Shown one piece after another: positions 10,838 to 21,044 of a stretch of DNA of 64,000 nt (its first letter is position 1; the number at the start of each line of letters is the position of its first letter). The notes under the pieces are model-generated. The model was given only the letters and a program-made list of their open reading frames with translations. It was not told the DNA's origin and did not search any database. Position numbers and translations under genes: made by a program. The stretch is from Tuctoria greenei (Eukaryota; Streptophyta; Magnoliopsida; Poales; Poaceae): NCBI GenBank assembly GCA_036927565.1, contig JAYESD010000011.1, positions 92,727,178-92,791,177 of the forward strand, in the 5' to 3' direction.

Positions 10838-12600
10838 GCTATGGGATTGAAGACCACGGACTTGTCCGCACCTCCAACTCCTGCTTCATCAAGAATCAAA
10901 GAATTTCGGTAAACTTCCCCCCAAACCCTAGAAACTCTGATTTCTTCCATTTTGGATCAAATAGCATTGTTCCTTTTAGCTAATACATGCTTCCTTGTTG
11001 TATTACATCTTTCTTAAGATAGTTTTGCATTGAGCAACACTATTTGTATCATAGTTACGGTTTAAGGTGTTGAACACCAGACTAGTTCGGTTCCAGTAAG
11101 GACAAGTCCAGTCCCCCCCACCCCCCGGACTAGTCCGTACCTGAACACCGAACAAGTCACCCTAATTTCCATCTACTCAATGCACTTCCGTTCCATCAAT
11201 TCTCAATCATACATTGTATAATCCCTTCTCAGGACAATGTCGAGCTCCAATGATGAAACCTCCGATTATGAGGCCGATATGGACCAAGACTCCTTGCTTT
11301 GGTCCTCAACGGGCCAAGGGAATAAGAGGCAAGAGCGTCCCTCCGAGCCGGCACCTTCTCCCCTCAGGTGCGGCGCAAAGTTCTAGCCAAGAAGCCTGCT
11401 TCCAAAGCCAAGGAAGCAGCTGGATCTAGCTCGGTGGCTTCTCGCCAAGCTAAGGGCAAGGGAAAGGGAATTGCCTCGGGCCCAATCGGCCCACTGAAGA
11501 TGGCAGCCCCGAGGAAAGGGAATAGAGATCCCTCCGAGGAGAAGTTTAATGGCAAGGGAAGCGATACGGCTTCCAAACTCAGATTTGTGGATTGTTACAG
11601 CCGATCAAAGAAGGCAGCCGATGCCAGATTTTGGAGTAACTTCCACGTAGATTTCTATAGCTCTGTGTACCTCACCATGAAGACTCAAGTTGTCTGCAGC
11701 CAGTGGATTGACTAGAATCATTTTGAATGGAAGAGTTGTGGTGCCTTTGATCAAGTGGTTGAGGCTGCAGCTAGGCATGGACTGAAGGACCTGTTTGCCC
11801 TCAGATATAACTGGAATGATGAGATTATTACTCAGTTCTATGCCACATGCTTCTTTGCTAGTGATGAGGATGAAAGGGTGACTTGGATGACTCATGGATC
11901 CAAGTACACCGTAACTTATGATAAGTTTGCAAGACTGCTTCACCTAGAAGACACTGGCAACAATGAGCTGACTATCCACAACATTGGTTTCATGGGAAAA
12001 ATATAAGATGGACTTTCTTTAGGATACTAGCCTGAAGTACAAACCTCCATCGACCAAGAACATGAAGCCCTTCTTCATAGTTCTTAATAGGGTGCTGAGG
12101 AAGACCATAGCACCAAAAGATGGGGATGGAGGAAGTGTGCAAGGGTACTTGAGGACCCTAATGAAGGTGATTAGTAAGAACCGGAAGTTTGATATCTTTG
12201 ACTACATTTGGAATGACATGGTCAACATCTCCTACACACCGAGCAGATCATGTGGCTATGCCCCTTACTTGATGTTTATGATTGAGAAGGTCACAGGAAT
12301 TGAGTTTGTGAACGATGTGGAGCACACTCCTTTGAGGCCCCAGAAGCTTCCCCAACCCACTATCCTAGCTGCTCCATCTCCGGTGTCTGGTGAAGAGGAT
12401 CCAAGGAGAGCTTGAGGAGATGCTAGGACTGCTCCCACCACTAGGGCCCCTCCTCAAAAAGGGTGCTCAAGTGGTCTTTTGAAGTACTTGGCCGCCATTT
12501 TTGGCTCATGCAAGAAAGCTGAAGTGAAACTTCATAAGCTGAACAAGGCAAGGAAGGCACATATGAGATATTCCTCGAGGAGATTGAGGGGGAGTCACTA
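10838..12600 (+). pseudogene. Extra ORF of SIRE-type Copia at the env position (broken)
   Basis: Between pol and the 3' LTR lies a second coding region. The clearest start is ATG at 11237 (MSSSNDETSDYEAD). It shifts frame near 11365, continues as a Lys/Ala/Gly-rich stretch and then a folded region with FWSNFHVDFY, meets a TAG near 11715, resumes with WNDEIITQFYATCFF and YTVTYDKFARLL, breaks near 12005, and runs from 12062 through an in-frame TGA (12413) to TAG at 12600. The middle resembles domains labelled 'putative plant transposon protein'. I see no signal peptide or membrane segment, so env is only a positional label. A possible short first exon (ATG 10838, donor near 10906, acceptor 11231-11232) precedes it but is unproven. 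Confidence 0.6.
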
Positions 12601-13005
12601 GGTCCTAGCTGTAGGTTGAGAGATGAGAGCTTCATTTGTGTATCTTTTTGTGTCTCCTTTGGGTTGTAAAACTTTAATTATGTTATCTCTACCTTTATTA
12701 TTGTGGTGTGACGGAATGACTATGTTTATGCTTATGTTATGAAATTTGTGATGATGATTTGAGATAATCTGTGATTTTGCTTTGGAATTGACATATATGC
12801 TTGATATTGGTATTTCCATGTCAATCATTTCATTCTCATCACGATTATTGCTCACACTCACATAGCTTTGCACCCCACCATAATGAGTGCACATATGTCT
12901 TATGTTCTAATTGCTCAATTTGTTCCAAGCTCATATGTGCACACTTTATGAAAATTCTGTATTTTTATCATATTTTGTGAAATCTCAATTGGTTGTCATC
13001 AATCA

Positions 13006-13021
13006 CCAAAAAGGGGGAGAT
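13006..13021 (+). other. Polypurine tract of Copia 1
   Basis: AAAAAGGGGGAGA directly precedes the 3' LTR and would prime plus-strand DNA synthesis. It is preceded by about 400 bp of AT-rich non-coding sequence (12601-13005) in which I see nothing else. Confidence 0.8.
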
Positions 13022-14573
13022 TAAAAGTGCATCTAAGCATTCCTTGTGGGTTTTGGTTGATTTCTGACAAACAAATGAGATCCTAAACAAATTGTTGAGA
13101 TGAGCACAGGTTTTAATAAAAATATGAAGAAAGCGCAAAAAGAAAGGAGAATGAGGATCTATATGGATAAGAGCTCAAGAGCTGAGTAGATTAGATCATT
13201 GTGTATGGAGTATGTTGAAGAAACACACCCCAAGAGCTCAAGCAAAAGAAAACTCACTCACTGCACAAATCCATACAGGTTCGGACTAGTACGATATACT
13301 CGGGACTAGTCCGATAATCCCTCTATTCAAAATCGGACAAGTCCTCCTAGTGCGGACTTGTCTGCACAGTCCCGGTTTACACATACCAAACTAGTCCAAT
13401 ATCACCACGGACTAGTCGGATATCTTTCTGACTAAGATCGGACTAGTCCTCCCCAGTGTGGACTAGTCCTCAACACTTCACAGCTTTCAACGAAATCGGA
13501 CAAGTCCGATAATATCCGTACTAGTCGGATAACCTTTCTGACTAAAATCGGACAAGTCCTCCAAGTGCGGACTTGTCCTCAAACTCACTAAGGGAGTAAC
13601 ATAGCCGAACTTGTGTGATATGTGTCGGACTAGTCTGAAGATTTCCAGAGCCTAAATCGGACTAGTCTGCCCAAGACCAGACAAGTCCGATATTCCTGAG
13701 AACTTAGGGTTTCCTACACGCGCACACCGGACAAGTCCGGACTCCACCATGGACTAGTCCGAATTCTTGAAACCCTAACGGTAACCTTTGGAAACCTCCA
13801 TATAAATAGATGTGTGCGGCCCTACTTTCACTTCTCTCTACTCCTTGCGCTGTCACACCCTCCAAGTGCCTAGAAAACACATCTCTCCACACAATCCAAC
13901 GCAAGAAAGATCAAATCCTTAAAGATTAACTTTGGATCAAAAGAGAGACACGATTCTCATGTTTTGAGATCTTGGGTTTGATTCTCTAACACACTCCTGT
14001 TGTTTTATTGTGGATCTTATGAGTGTGTTCTTGGTGGTGTTCGATTTGTAATCTTGGAGAGTCCTCAACTTGTAAGAAGGCCCTTTGAACTTGGTGATTT
14101 ACCCTTTGTGATTAGTGGAAGAGAATCTACCTCCGTGGCGATTCAACAAGGGTAGGGTTGGAGAAGACACAATCCTTTCATGGGCTCCTCAACGTGGACG
14201 TAGGTTGCCTCTGTGGGAACCGAACCACGGGATAAAATTTTGTGTCAATCTTGTTCTTAGTTTTCTATATCACATTCTAGGGTTTACTTGATCTTGCATA
14301 TCTTATGTTAAAACTTTGAATCTAAAGATTACCTTGTGATATACTAAGTTTAATTGAAGCAACGTACTCTAGTTACATATTAATTTATGCTACATAGAGT
14401 ACTTAAATTGAGATCATTGGTCTAACTTGATCAATCTAGTCCGCACGCACTAGACTAGTCCGCACACAATCGGACTAGTCCGATTTCTCAAGATTTGATC
14501 AAGTTGCTGAGTGTTGCAGGTTCCAACTAAAATTTAAAAAGGCCTATTCACCCCCCCCTCTAGGCCACATTCA
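13022..14573 (+). repeat. 3' LTR of Copia 1
   Basis: 1,552 bp. It starts TAAAAGTGC (5' copy TGAAAGTGC, so the TG tip has mutated) and ends CCACATTCA. The palindrome array is at 13282-13761, TATAAATA at 13801-13808, and two late copies of the motif at 14451-14482. It still shows the empty site for the solo LTR found in its 5' partner. Confidence 0.9.
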
Positions 14574-15301
14574 GCTGTCACGCGTCGCAAAGAACCGGGA
14601 CTGGCCTCCCTCGCAAGGGCCAGCCCTGACGCTGCCACATGTCTCGCAAGTTGTCCTGGGTGGTAAGATGTGGGATTTAAGGGATGGTGCGCCCTACCCA
14701 TGTCAAGAATTGAACACGCGCACCCACCTCAAGCGCACAGCATGGAGCACACCAATGGTCAGAGACCGTTGTGACCAATCGCATTACAGTGAAGGTGCTG
14801 CAGGCCTATCCCACTCAGCCAAGTGGGTAGCTTGCGGCAACAAGAAAGGTTGATAGGACACCTTCTGCCATCGTCAGCAATGGTGCGTGGGCTACTGACG
14901 AGAGAGGCGGCAAGACGGCGAGTCTTCACTACCACGGTTAGAGGAAGCTTATCCGAGAAGCATAGATCTTTAGGATAAGATCGCCCCATGACCACCTGTC
15001 GGGCCTCGGACCCCACTTGTAAGGCGCCCGACCTTAGGTATAAAGGATCGGACCACCACCGTTACAAAAAAATAACCAACATCAAATCCCCGATACACAC
15101 ACACGCATACACACACTAGCAACACAATCCACCGTGGAGCAGGATGTTACGCTCATTGTTGCCCGAACCACGTAAAAACCACAGTCTCATAAACTCTCAT
15201 ACGCTCGTACACTTGATTGAGGCCTAAGCCCCGTCGAACAAGAACCTCTATGGGCTGCTCCTTAGAATATCTGGGGGAAGCGTCGCATTAACACTTCGAC
15301 A
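14574..15301 (+). repeat. 3' LTR of the Tat-like Gypsy element, second part
   Basis: Continues from 383 after the Copia insertion and ends ACACTTCGACA at 15301. It matches the second two thirds of the solo LTR at 16320-17349. TATAAAGG is at 15039. The U5 block 'accacgtaaaaacc' near 15170 is shared by all Tat-type LTRs here. With 64-383 the LTR is about 1,048 bp. Short apparent ORFs in it are not genes. Confidence 0.8.
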
Positions 15302-16319
15302 GGTGTGATACAAGTTACCTCAAGTGGGGGTCCTCCCCCAAGCTTGTTCTTGGTCAAGGTCCGCGATAGGGGTTGAAACCCTAACGACGGATGTAGGCCA
15401 TGAGGCTGGCCTAACCTTGTTGCAGCATGGCTTTGGCATTGGAGGGTTTAGTGTCGATTTGGATTGCCTTCCATAGGTTTTCCTTTGAGCTTGAATGAGT
15501 GCTTAGAATAGTTTAAGAGCGTAGGGCTCTCACATATTCGTAGCAGCCCAATGGTTGCTCACGGAGGGTTTCCATGTCAAATCTCCGGCCTTGTATAGTT
15601 ATGGTTGCCCTTCAAGCTTAATTTCCAATAGGTGGCAACCATATTAATTTACTCCTTGACCAAGAGATGTTGAAATGGAATCCTCTTAGGGTTCCAACAA
15701 CCCGATCTTTGAATGACTACATAGTAATATTACTCCTGCAAACTTCCCCTCTATGATAGAGAGGGATGGTTAGCTCCCGAAACCTGTACAAATGAATTTT
15801 CAGGTTAGGTAACCGAATCTTCATTTGTATGCACGGGTAAGAACAAGATCAAAGATGCATTGGGTCTAATTTCCCGTGTATCCATGAACAATGTATGAAT
15901 CATTATTAGGAGTGGGGCTTTATGGATAAATCAAGTTGAACATTTTCTAAAGCTCCTAATGTTAGCAATGCAAGTGATATAAATACATTATATAGATCCC
16001 TTCATCTTGTAAAATTTATAACCATCATAGTTTTTTACAAGAGCAAATATTTATCATTTGGGTCATGGCAAACAAGATTCTCAATTTTATCCTCCTGAAC
16101 ATTTTTAATTTCTTGCCTAGGAATTTGAAATTTAGTAATCCATGCATGAATGAGTTTCAAATAAGAATTATGGACATCACTATTCCTTGGTTGCTACATA
16201 CCAGTTCAACCATTAAGTCATTCCATAAGCATTACCTAGGCAGAAAATGTCTAAGTCAATTTTAGCAATGCTTATGAAATTGTAGGTACTTGTTTAAATT
16301 TATTCCTAAGTAAGGTGAT
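15302..16319 (-). mobile_element. Non-coding remnant, probably interior of a minus-strand Gypsy element
   Basis: About 1 kb, AT-rich, without a recognisable ORF on either strand. It lies between the end of a Gypsy LTR and a solo LTR whose target duplication joins it to the sequence at 17350. I attribute it to the same old element as 17350-20927 only by position. Confidence 0.3.
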
Positions 16320-17349
16320 TGTCGGTACCCTACGAACGGGGTACCCTCGCACACAGGATGAAGACACTGAGACACGTCCGGAGCCGCCACGTGTCCCGTA
16401 GGAGCCAAGGCATTTGGCTCCCTCCAAGATCAAGTTGCGGTGCTGCCACGTAAGCATTGAAGATGGGACTTGGCCCCTCCGGCGTGACGGGCTCCCGAGA
16501 CGCCACGTGTAGGGACAGGACCTCACCCAACCTTGTGGGAGCGCCCCGGAAACAGCCATGTGGCAAGGAGCACAAGCACCAACACCCACCCCCCCCCCCC
16601 AAGGAAAAGGGATTGGAGCTGCCATGTCCCCTGACGAGCCCTAGAGCTGCCACGCGTCACAGAGGACTAGGTCTGACCTCCCCAGCAGAGATCAGCCCTG
16701 ACGCTACCACATGTTCCGCGGCTCGCCTTGGACAGTAAGATACGGGAGACAAGGGATGGTGCGCCCTGCTCAAGTCAAGCATTGAAGACGCGCACCCACC
16801 TCTGGCGCCCAACGCGGAGCACGCTTGCTGTCAGAGGACGCTATGACCAATCGCACCACAGTGAAGGCACTGTAGGTCTATCCCACTTGGCCAAGTGGGT
16901 AGCTTGCGGTAACAAGATATGCCGACGGGACACCTGCCACCGTCAGCAACGGAGCGTGGGCTACTGACAAGAGATGAGGCAAGACGGCGAGTCCTCACTG
17001 CCTCGGTCAGGCAAGCTTATGCAAGAAGCCATAGATCCTTAGGGTAAGATCACCTCGGGACCCCACTTGTAAGGCGTTCGGCCTTGTCTATAAAAGGCCT
17101 GGACCGCCACCGTTATAAAGGGCCAGACATCAAGTCCCCCACATCACACACGCATACACACATACTAGCAATACCATCCACCGTGGAGTAGGGTGTTATG
17201 CTCCTTGCGGCCCAAACCACGTAAAAACCACTATCTCATATTCTCATCCACTAGAACACTTGATTGATGCCTAAGCACCACTGAACAAAGAACCTCCGTG
17301 GACTGCTCCTTAGTAGATCCAGGGGAAGTGCTGCACTAACACTTCGACA
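16320..17349 (+). repeat. Solo LTR of the Tat-like Gypsy family
   Basis: Begins TGTCGGTACC and ends ACACTTCGACA. It is flanked by GTGAT (16315-16319) and GTGAC (17350-17354), a 5-bp duplication with one mismatch. It matches 64-383 plus 14574-15301 throughout. TATAAAAG is at 17089-17096. A run of ten C near 16590 is a local length variant. Confidence 0.85.
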
Positions 17350-18849
17350 GTGACATTCTCTTTGAAGAATCAAAAGAAGTAATGTCAACACTTACTCTCA
17401 TAAGGATGCTTAACAATTGAATGATGCGAAGGTGTAAACCTTCCTCACCAATGTAAGAAAAAATCATTCAATCCTAATGCAATTCAAACGATAGAAAATT
17501 TGAACTTGTACCTCAATTAAAGAGTAGTCATGGTTGAAGGTCAATGTATGAGAAACTCACGACCATAGATTTTTGTGTAGCCTTCATGTTCAATGTATCT
17601 TGCCAAGTTTAGGTTGGAGTTGAATGATCATCTTGTTCCTCCGTTAGACCACCCTCTTGAGCATTCCTCCACCATGAACTCAAAATGAGATCAATGGAGG
17701 GATATACGCCTGATGGGGCCTTCCAAACTATTTACAGATTTTTTCTTGGCTACACAAAAATCAAGAACAAACAAAACAACTCGAACACGGGTTACGTTAG
17801 CTCAAAGCATGTTGTACCCTTTGTCAAATTGTTTTGCCCCACTTGAAACAACTTGTAAATGCAATGAATATTGAAAGGAAATATTTTTGGGTTGAATTAG
17901 TAAGATGAATTCAAGTGGTTATGCCCAAGGTTAATATCCAAATAAATTTATTTCCTAATTCAAAATTTTAGTTCTATGATGGTTGGAAAATTTACTTTCC
18001 AACATGCAAGTGTGAAATTTCAAACATGCTAAATGAAAATGCAAATATTGATGGGAATTTAAAATATGCAATTGGGAAATCAAATATGAGGTAACTACCA
18101 ATTAACCTGTTGGCAAGGACTCACCAAATTTTTGAAGTCCGACGAGTGGGTTTTACCTCCGTCCTGTTTAGTGCGATGATTTGTTGTCTAATCCTGGAGT
18201 TGAAGATGTGGACAGCTTCTCTTGATTGACATGCCAAATCTCCCTTGGCATGTTGGTTGGACATGTGGACCACATGATGGCCCTAGCCTCTCCATCGTCT
18301 TGATGAAGACTTGTTGATGTAGTCAACTTATCCCTCTTGAAGATATTCCCATATGAGCATGGTGAGGCTTGTCCTTCTTTAGGGGTGTCACTTCAACCAT
18401 CTTGATATCCCTTAAGGTCAACCCATACTTCGATCATAGATCAAAAGCTTCCTTGGGCATGATAACATGTGAAATCCACAATCAAACAAGAAATGCTTCA
18501 TCCACAATGTTACTTGCCCTAGGTTGCATGGGCTTGGTCGAAGGGTAGGTATCCCAACAAGTGATTGTGAGATATCTTAGATCTTGAATGCTCTTTATGT
18601 TTCTTGTCCTTGGACAAGAGCTTCATATTGTCTTGATTTCTTGGTTGTCCATGGACAAGATACTTCAAGGTACGCTAGTTTAACTTAAATCCCATGAAAT
18701 CCTCATAGCCTCCTTGATTACAAGGGTGATATTAATTCCACCCTTGACCTCCTTGTAGGTGATAGCCATTGGAGTTGTGTTTGAAAGGAAGAATCCTCAT
18801 GGGTCCTAGGGAAATGATTCCCCATGTGGCTCATGTTTGACATGGATTT
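17350..18849 (-). mobile_element. Eroded interior of a minus-strand Gypsy element
   Basis: No ORF survives. It lies downstream, on the minus strand, of gag traces (18850-19260) and a tRNA-Asp-type primer site (about 19477). A 33-bp stretch at 18472-18504 recurs with one change at 20330-20362 inside the presumed LTR of the same element. Confidence 0.35.
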
Positions 18850-19260
18850 TCATAAATCATGTGAATATCCATGGCTTTGATAATTCCACGCACTTCTCCA
18901 TTGACTTGATCTATCATGATACTTCAATGGGAGGTGTAGTTCCATAGCCAGCATGTCCACCTTGCTAAGAAGTGTGCATGCCAAGCTAAGCGAACTAGAG
19001 TATTCTTCAATCCACCCCTTGAGTAGAGACCATATTCTCATGCATGATGAATGAGAATAGGGCTTCTTCAGCTCCAGCACAAAGGTGGTCATGGATTGGT
19101 GTACCAACCCATGACATGAATGTTTGATGAAGAGCCATTTATCCACCCCATGATGGAGGAAAACTAAGAAGAACTCTTGGAGCCTCCCCAAAGCTTGGGG
19201 ATGGATGACTTTGGCTCCTACTGGAAGCTGAAATTCTTCCGCGAAAGTCAATGGTGTTGC
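18850..19260 (-). pseudogene. gag: Gag remnant of an Athila-like Gypsy element
   Basis: A minus-strand frame of 133 residues ends with TLLSKVDMLAMELHLPLKYHD. This resembles the segment of grass Athila-type gag proteins in which a 'GMHT...DML' motif precedes the zinc knuckle. In a neighbouring frame the same DNA reads IHDHLCAGAEEALFSF and MVSTQG, which resembles the preceding gag motif, so at least one frameshift separates the two. The first frame's Met is near 19251. Identity is inferred from these two motifs plus the nearby primer site; the knuckle is not found. Confidence 0.5.
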
Positions 19261-19471
19261 CTAGCATATATTTGTTGAGGCATGCCCTAAATTATCTTGC
19301 AGTTGAGCACATGCATCCTCATTGGCCATCCCATAAAATCCTCGTTGAGGCACTACCCTATTGTCACACAGACGGAGAAAACAAACAAGGGTAATCCTGT
19401 CTAATAGTACTAGTACCTATAGCTTAATCACAAGTGCTAGCTATCCTTCACTTCCTTTGCCTTCCCCGGCA

Positions 19472-19548
19472 ATGGTGCCAGAAATACTTGTTGACAGCTA
19501 CTAAGAAACACCAACAAATCATCCCTGACAACAGCGCCGGAAATGCTT
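19472..19548 (-). other. Duplicated tRNA-Asp-type primer binding site
   Basis: On the minus strand TGGCACCATTGCCGGGGA (about 19477-19494) resembles the plant tRNA-Asp primer site TGGCGCCGTTGCC. About 51 bp away a second, more diverged copy (CGGCGCTGTTGTCAGGG) is followed by the same 'gaaatgcttgttgac' context on the plus strand. The unit is therefore tandemly duplicated at the LTR boundary. Confidence 0.55.
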
Positions 19549-20927
19549 GTTGACGACTACTAACGTCACAGATGATCTCTAGTAAGATATGAGGTCCGCA
19601 AGCGCAAGGAAATTGTCGTGTAGCATTTCACCCAAGAGTATTGTCAAGGGCATCGTATTTATCCCAAAGGAAGGCAATGGAGTAAAGTAAACACTACTCT
19701 TGTGATCAAGCTATGGGATACTAATCAATTATCAAGACAGGGGTAAGTTGATAATCTGGATAGTGTGACACACACCTAAGCAATCTATTCTAAAAGTTAA
19801 ATAGGTCCTAATAGAGATTAGACTAAGAGTTGGGGAGTTACTCCTACAATGCTTCTAATATACATATACATAGCCTTGGTTAGATACTAATGAGCATGTC
19901 AATGTTGAATCCTTATGCTAAGTTGTTCAACACATCGGGCACGGGTTTACCCCTAGCAATACTAGGACGACTCCTGCCAAGAGCCTATGTCATAGCTAAA
20001 CATGGAGGATTACAAAGGACAAATAGGGCTATCACCATCTACTGCCTACCTCTTCAATCCGTGGGTCTACGAGACATCCAATGCTACTTAACTACCCTAG
20101 CATCATGCTAGCATATTAAGTAAATACCTTAGGAGCCATGGCACAAGCCATCCTAAGACAATGGCTAACCTAAACAACGTTGAACCATTGTTGGGACATA
20201 GCATAAGTTATTCATATCAATATGACCATATCATAACTAATTAGACTATAGTGGGGGTTTGTAGTATTTATGATGATAGATTAAGAGTGATATGGCATAA
20301 TCATAAAGACTACTCCTACCACATACATGGAATCCACAATCAAACAAGAAACGCTTCATCCAAGTATATGAATAAAAGAAGACTAAAGATAATATCTTTA
20401 TTATGCATAAAGTCACAAATATAAGAAACGATACATGAGCCATACCTTTCCAAACTTGGACTTGGGACTAGAGACTCTCCTTTCTATAGCCTAACTCCAC
20501 TAAGGACTAAGAGAACTAGTGTATACAATAGAATGATGCTAAAGTTGTGTGTGTTGAAGTGAGGGGTGAGGGGACCTATTTATAGCTTGGAGAAGGGTCG
20601 GTTGCCGCCACCAAAAGTGCGCGAATCAGTCACCACTAACTTCTTCAAGCCGGGAGGAGCCAACACCTGAAAGTTGACCAAGCTTGGCACCAGGAAGAGG
20701 TCAGCCGACCTGGTCCTGGCTCCAAACGGCACGTTCTTTTCCCAGGTGGCTTCCAGGTGGGTCCCATTGACTGATATATGGTGTACACCATTGGATGGCC
20801 TCGACGACTTCTGTTTGTGGGCCATTTGATTCATGTGGTGCCACATGTCTACGCTTGATTGGCTGGGATGATATTTTATAGGATCCATCCCCCTTGTTTC
20901 TCTTCAATTCTGTATAAAATACCTACA
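19549..20927 (-). repeat. Probable 5' LTR of the Athila-like element (minus strand)
   Basis: It lies upstream, in the minus sense, of the primer site. Its outer tip may be TGTAGGTATT (20927 downward). TATAAATA on the minus strand at 20577-20584 sits about 340 bp inside that tip. The inner end is uncertain because of the primer-site duplication, and no partner LTR is in the window. Small ORFs in it, such as 19890-20111, have no recognisable content. Confidence 0.45.
20577..20584 (-). promoter_or_regulatory. TATA box of the Athila-like LTR
   Basis: TATAAATA on the minus strand, in the expected place for an LTR promoter reading toward the primer site. Confidence 0.5.
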
Positions 20928-21044
20928 TGTACCAATTTCTCTAAGTACAAGTAGAAATAGGTTAAATAGAAAGGTGATGTGTGCAAGAAATAATATTTCC
21001 TATATATAATTGAGTTATATTAACGGGTGAAATTGGTATATAAC

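Larger units (their letters stand above)
384..14573 (+). mobile_element. SIRE/Maximus-type Ty1-Copia element 1 (decayed, with a nested solo LTR)
   Basis: Complete in outline: 5' LTR 384-4721 (about 1.52 kb without the 2.8-kb insertion at 518), initiator-Met primer site 4724-4734, gag from 4774, pol to 10361, an extra ORF region to 12600, a purine tract before 13022, and 3' LTR 13022-14573. Domain order is protease, integrase, reverse transcriptase, RNase H, as in Copia. The long gag with coiled-coil tail and the extra downstream ORF fit SIRE/Maximus. Several frameshifts and stops make it defective. By eye the first 130 bp of the two LTRs differ at about 8 sites (6%), so the insertion is not recent. 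It lies inside a Gypsy LTR. Confidence 0.85.

Noticed and set aside
10838..12600. True envelope gene in Copia 1
   Set aside because: No signal peptide, membrane segment or cleavage motif is visible; only the position matches.
14668..14853. Short ORFs at 14668-14853 and 16728-16967 as conserved small proteins
   Set aside because: They are similar only because both lie in copies of the same LTR family.
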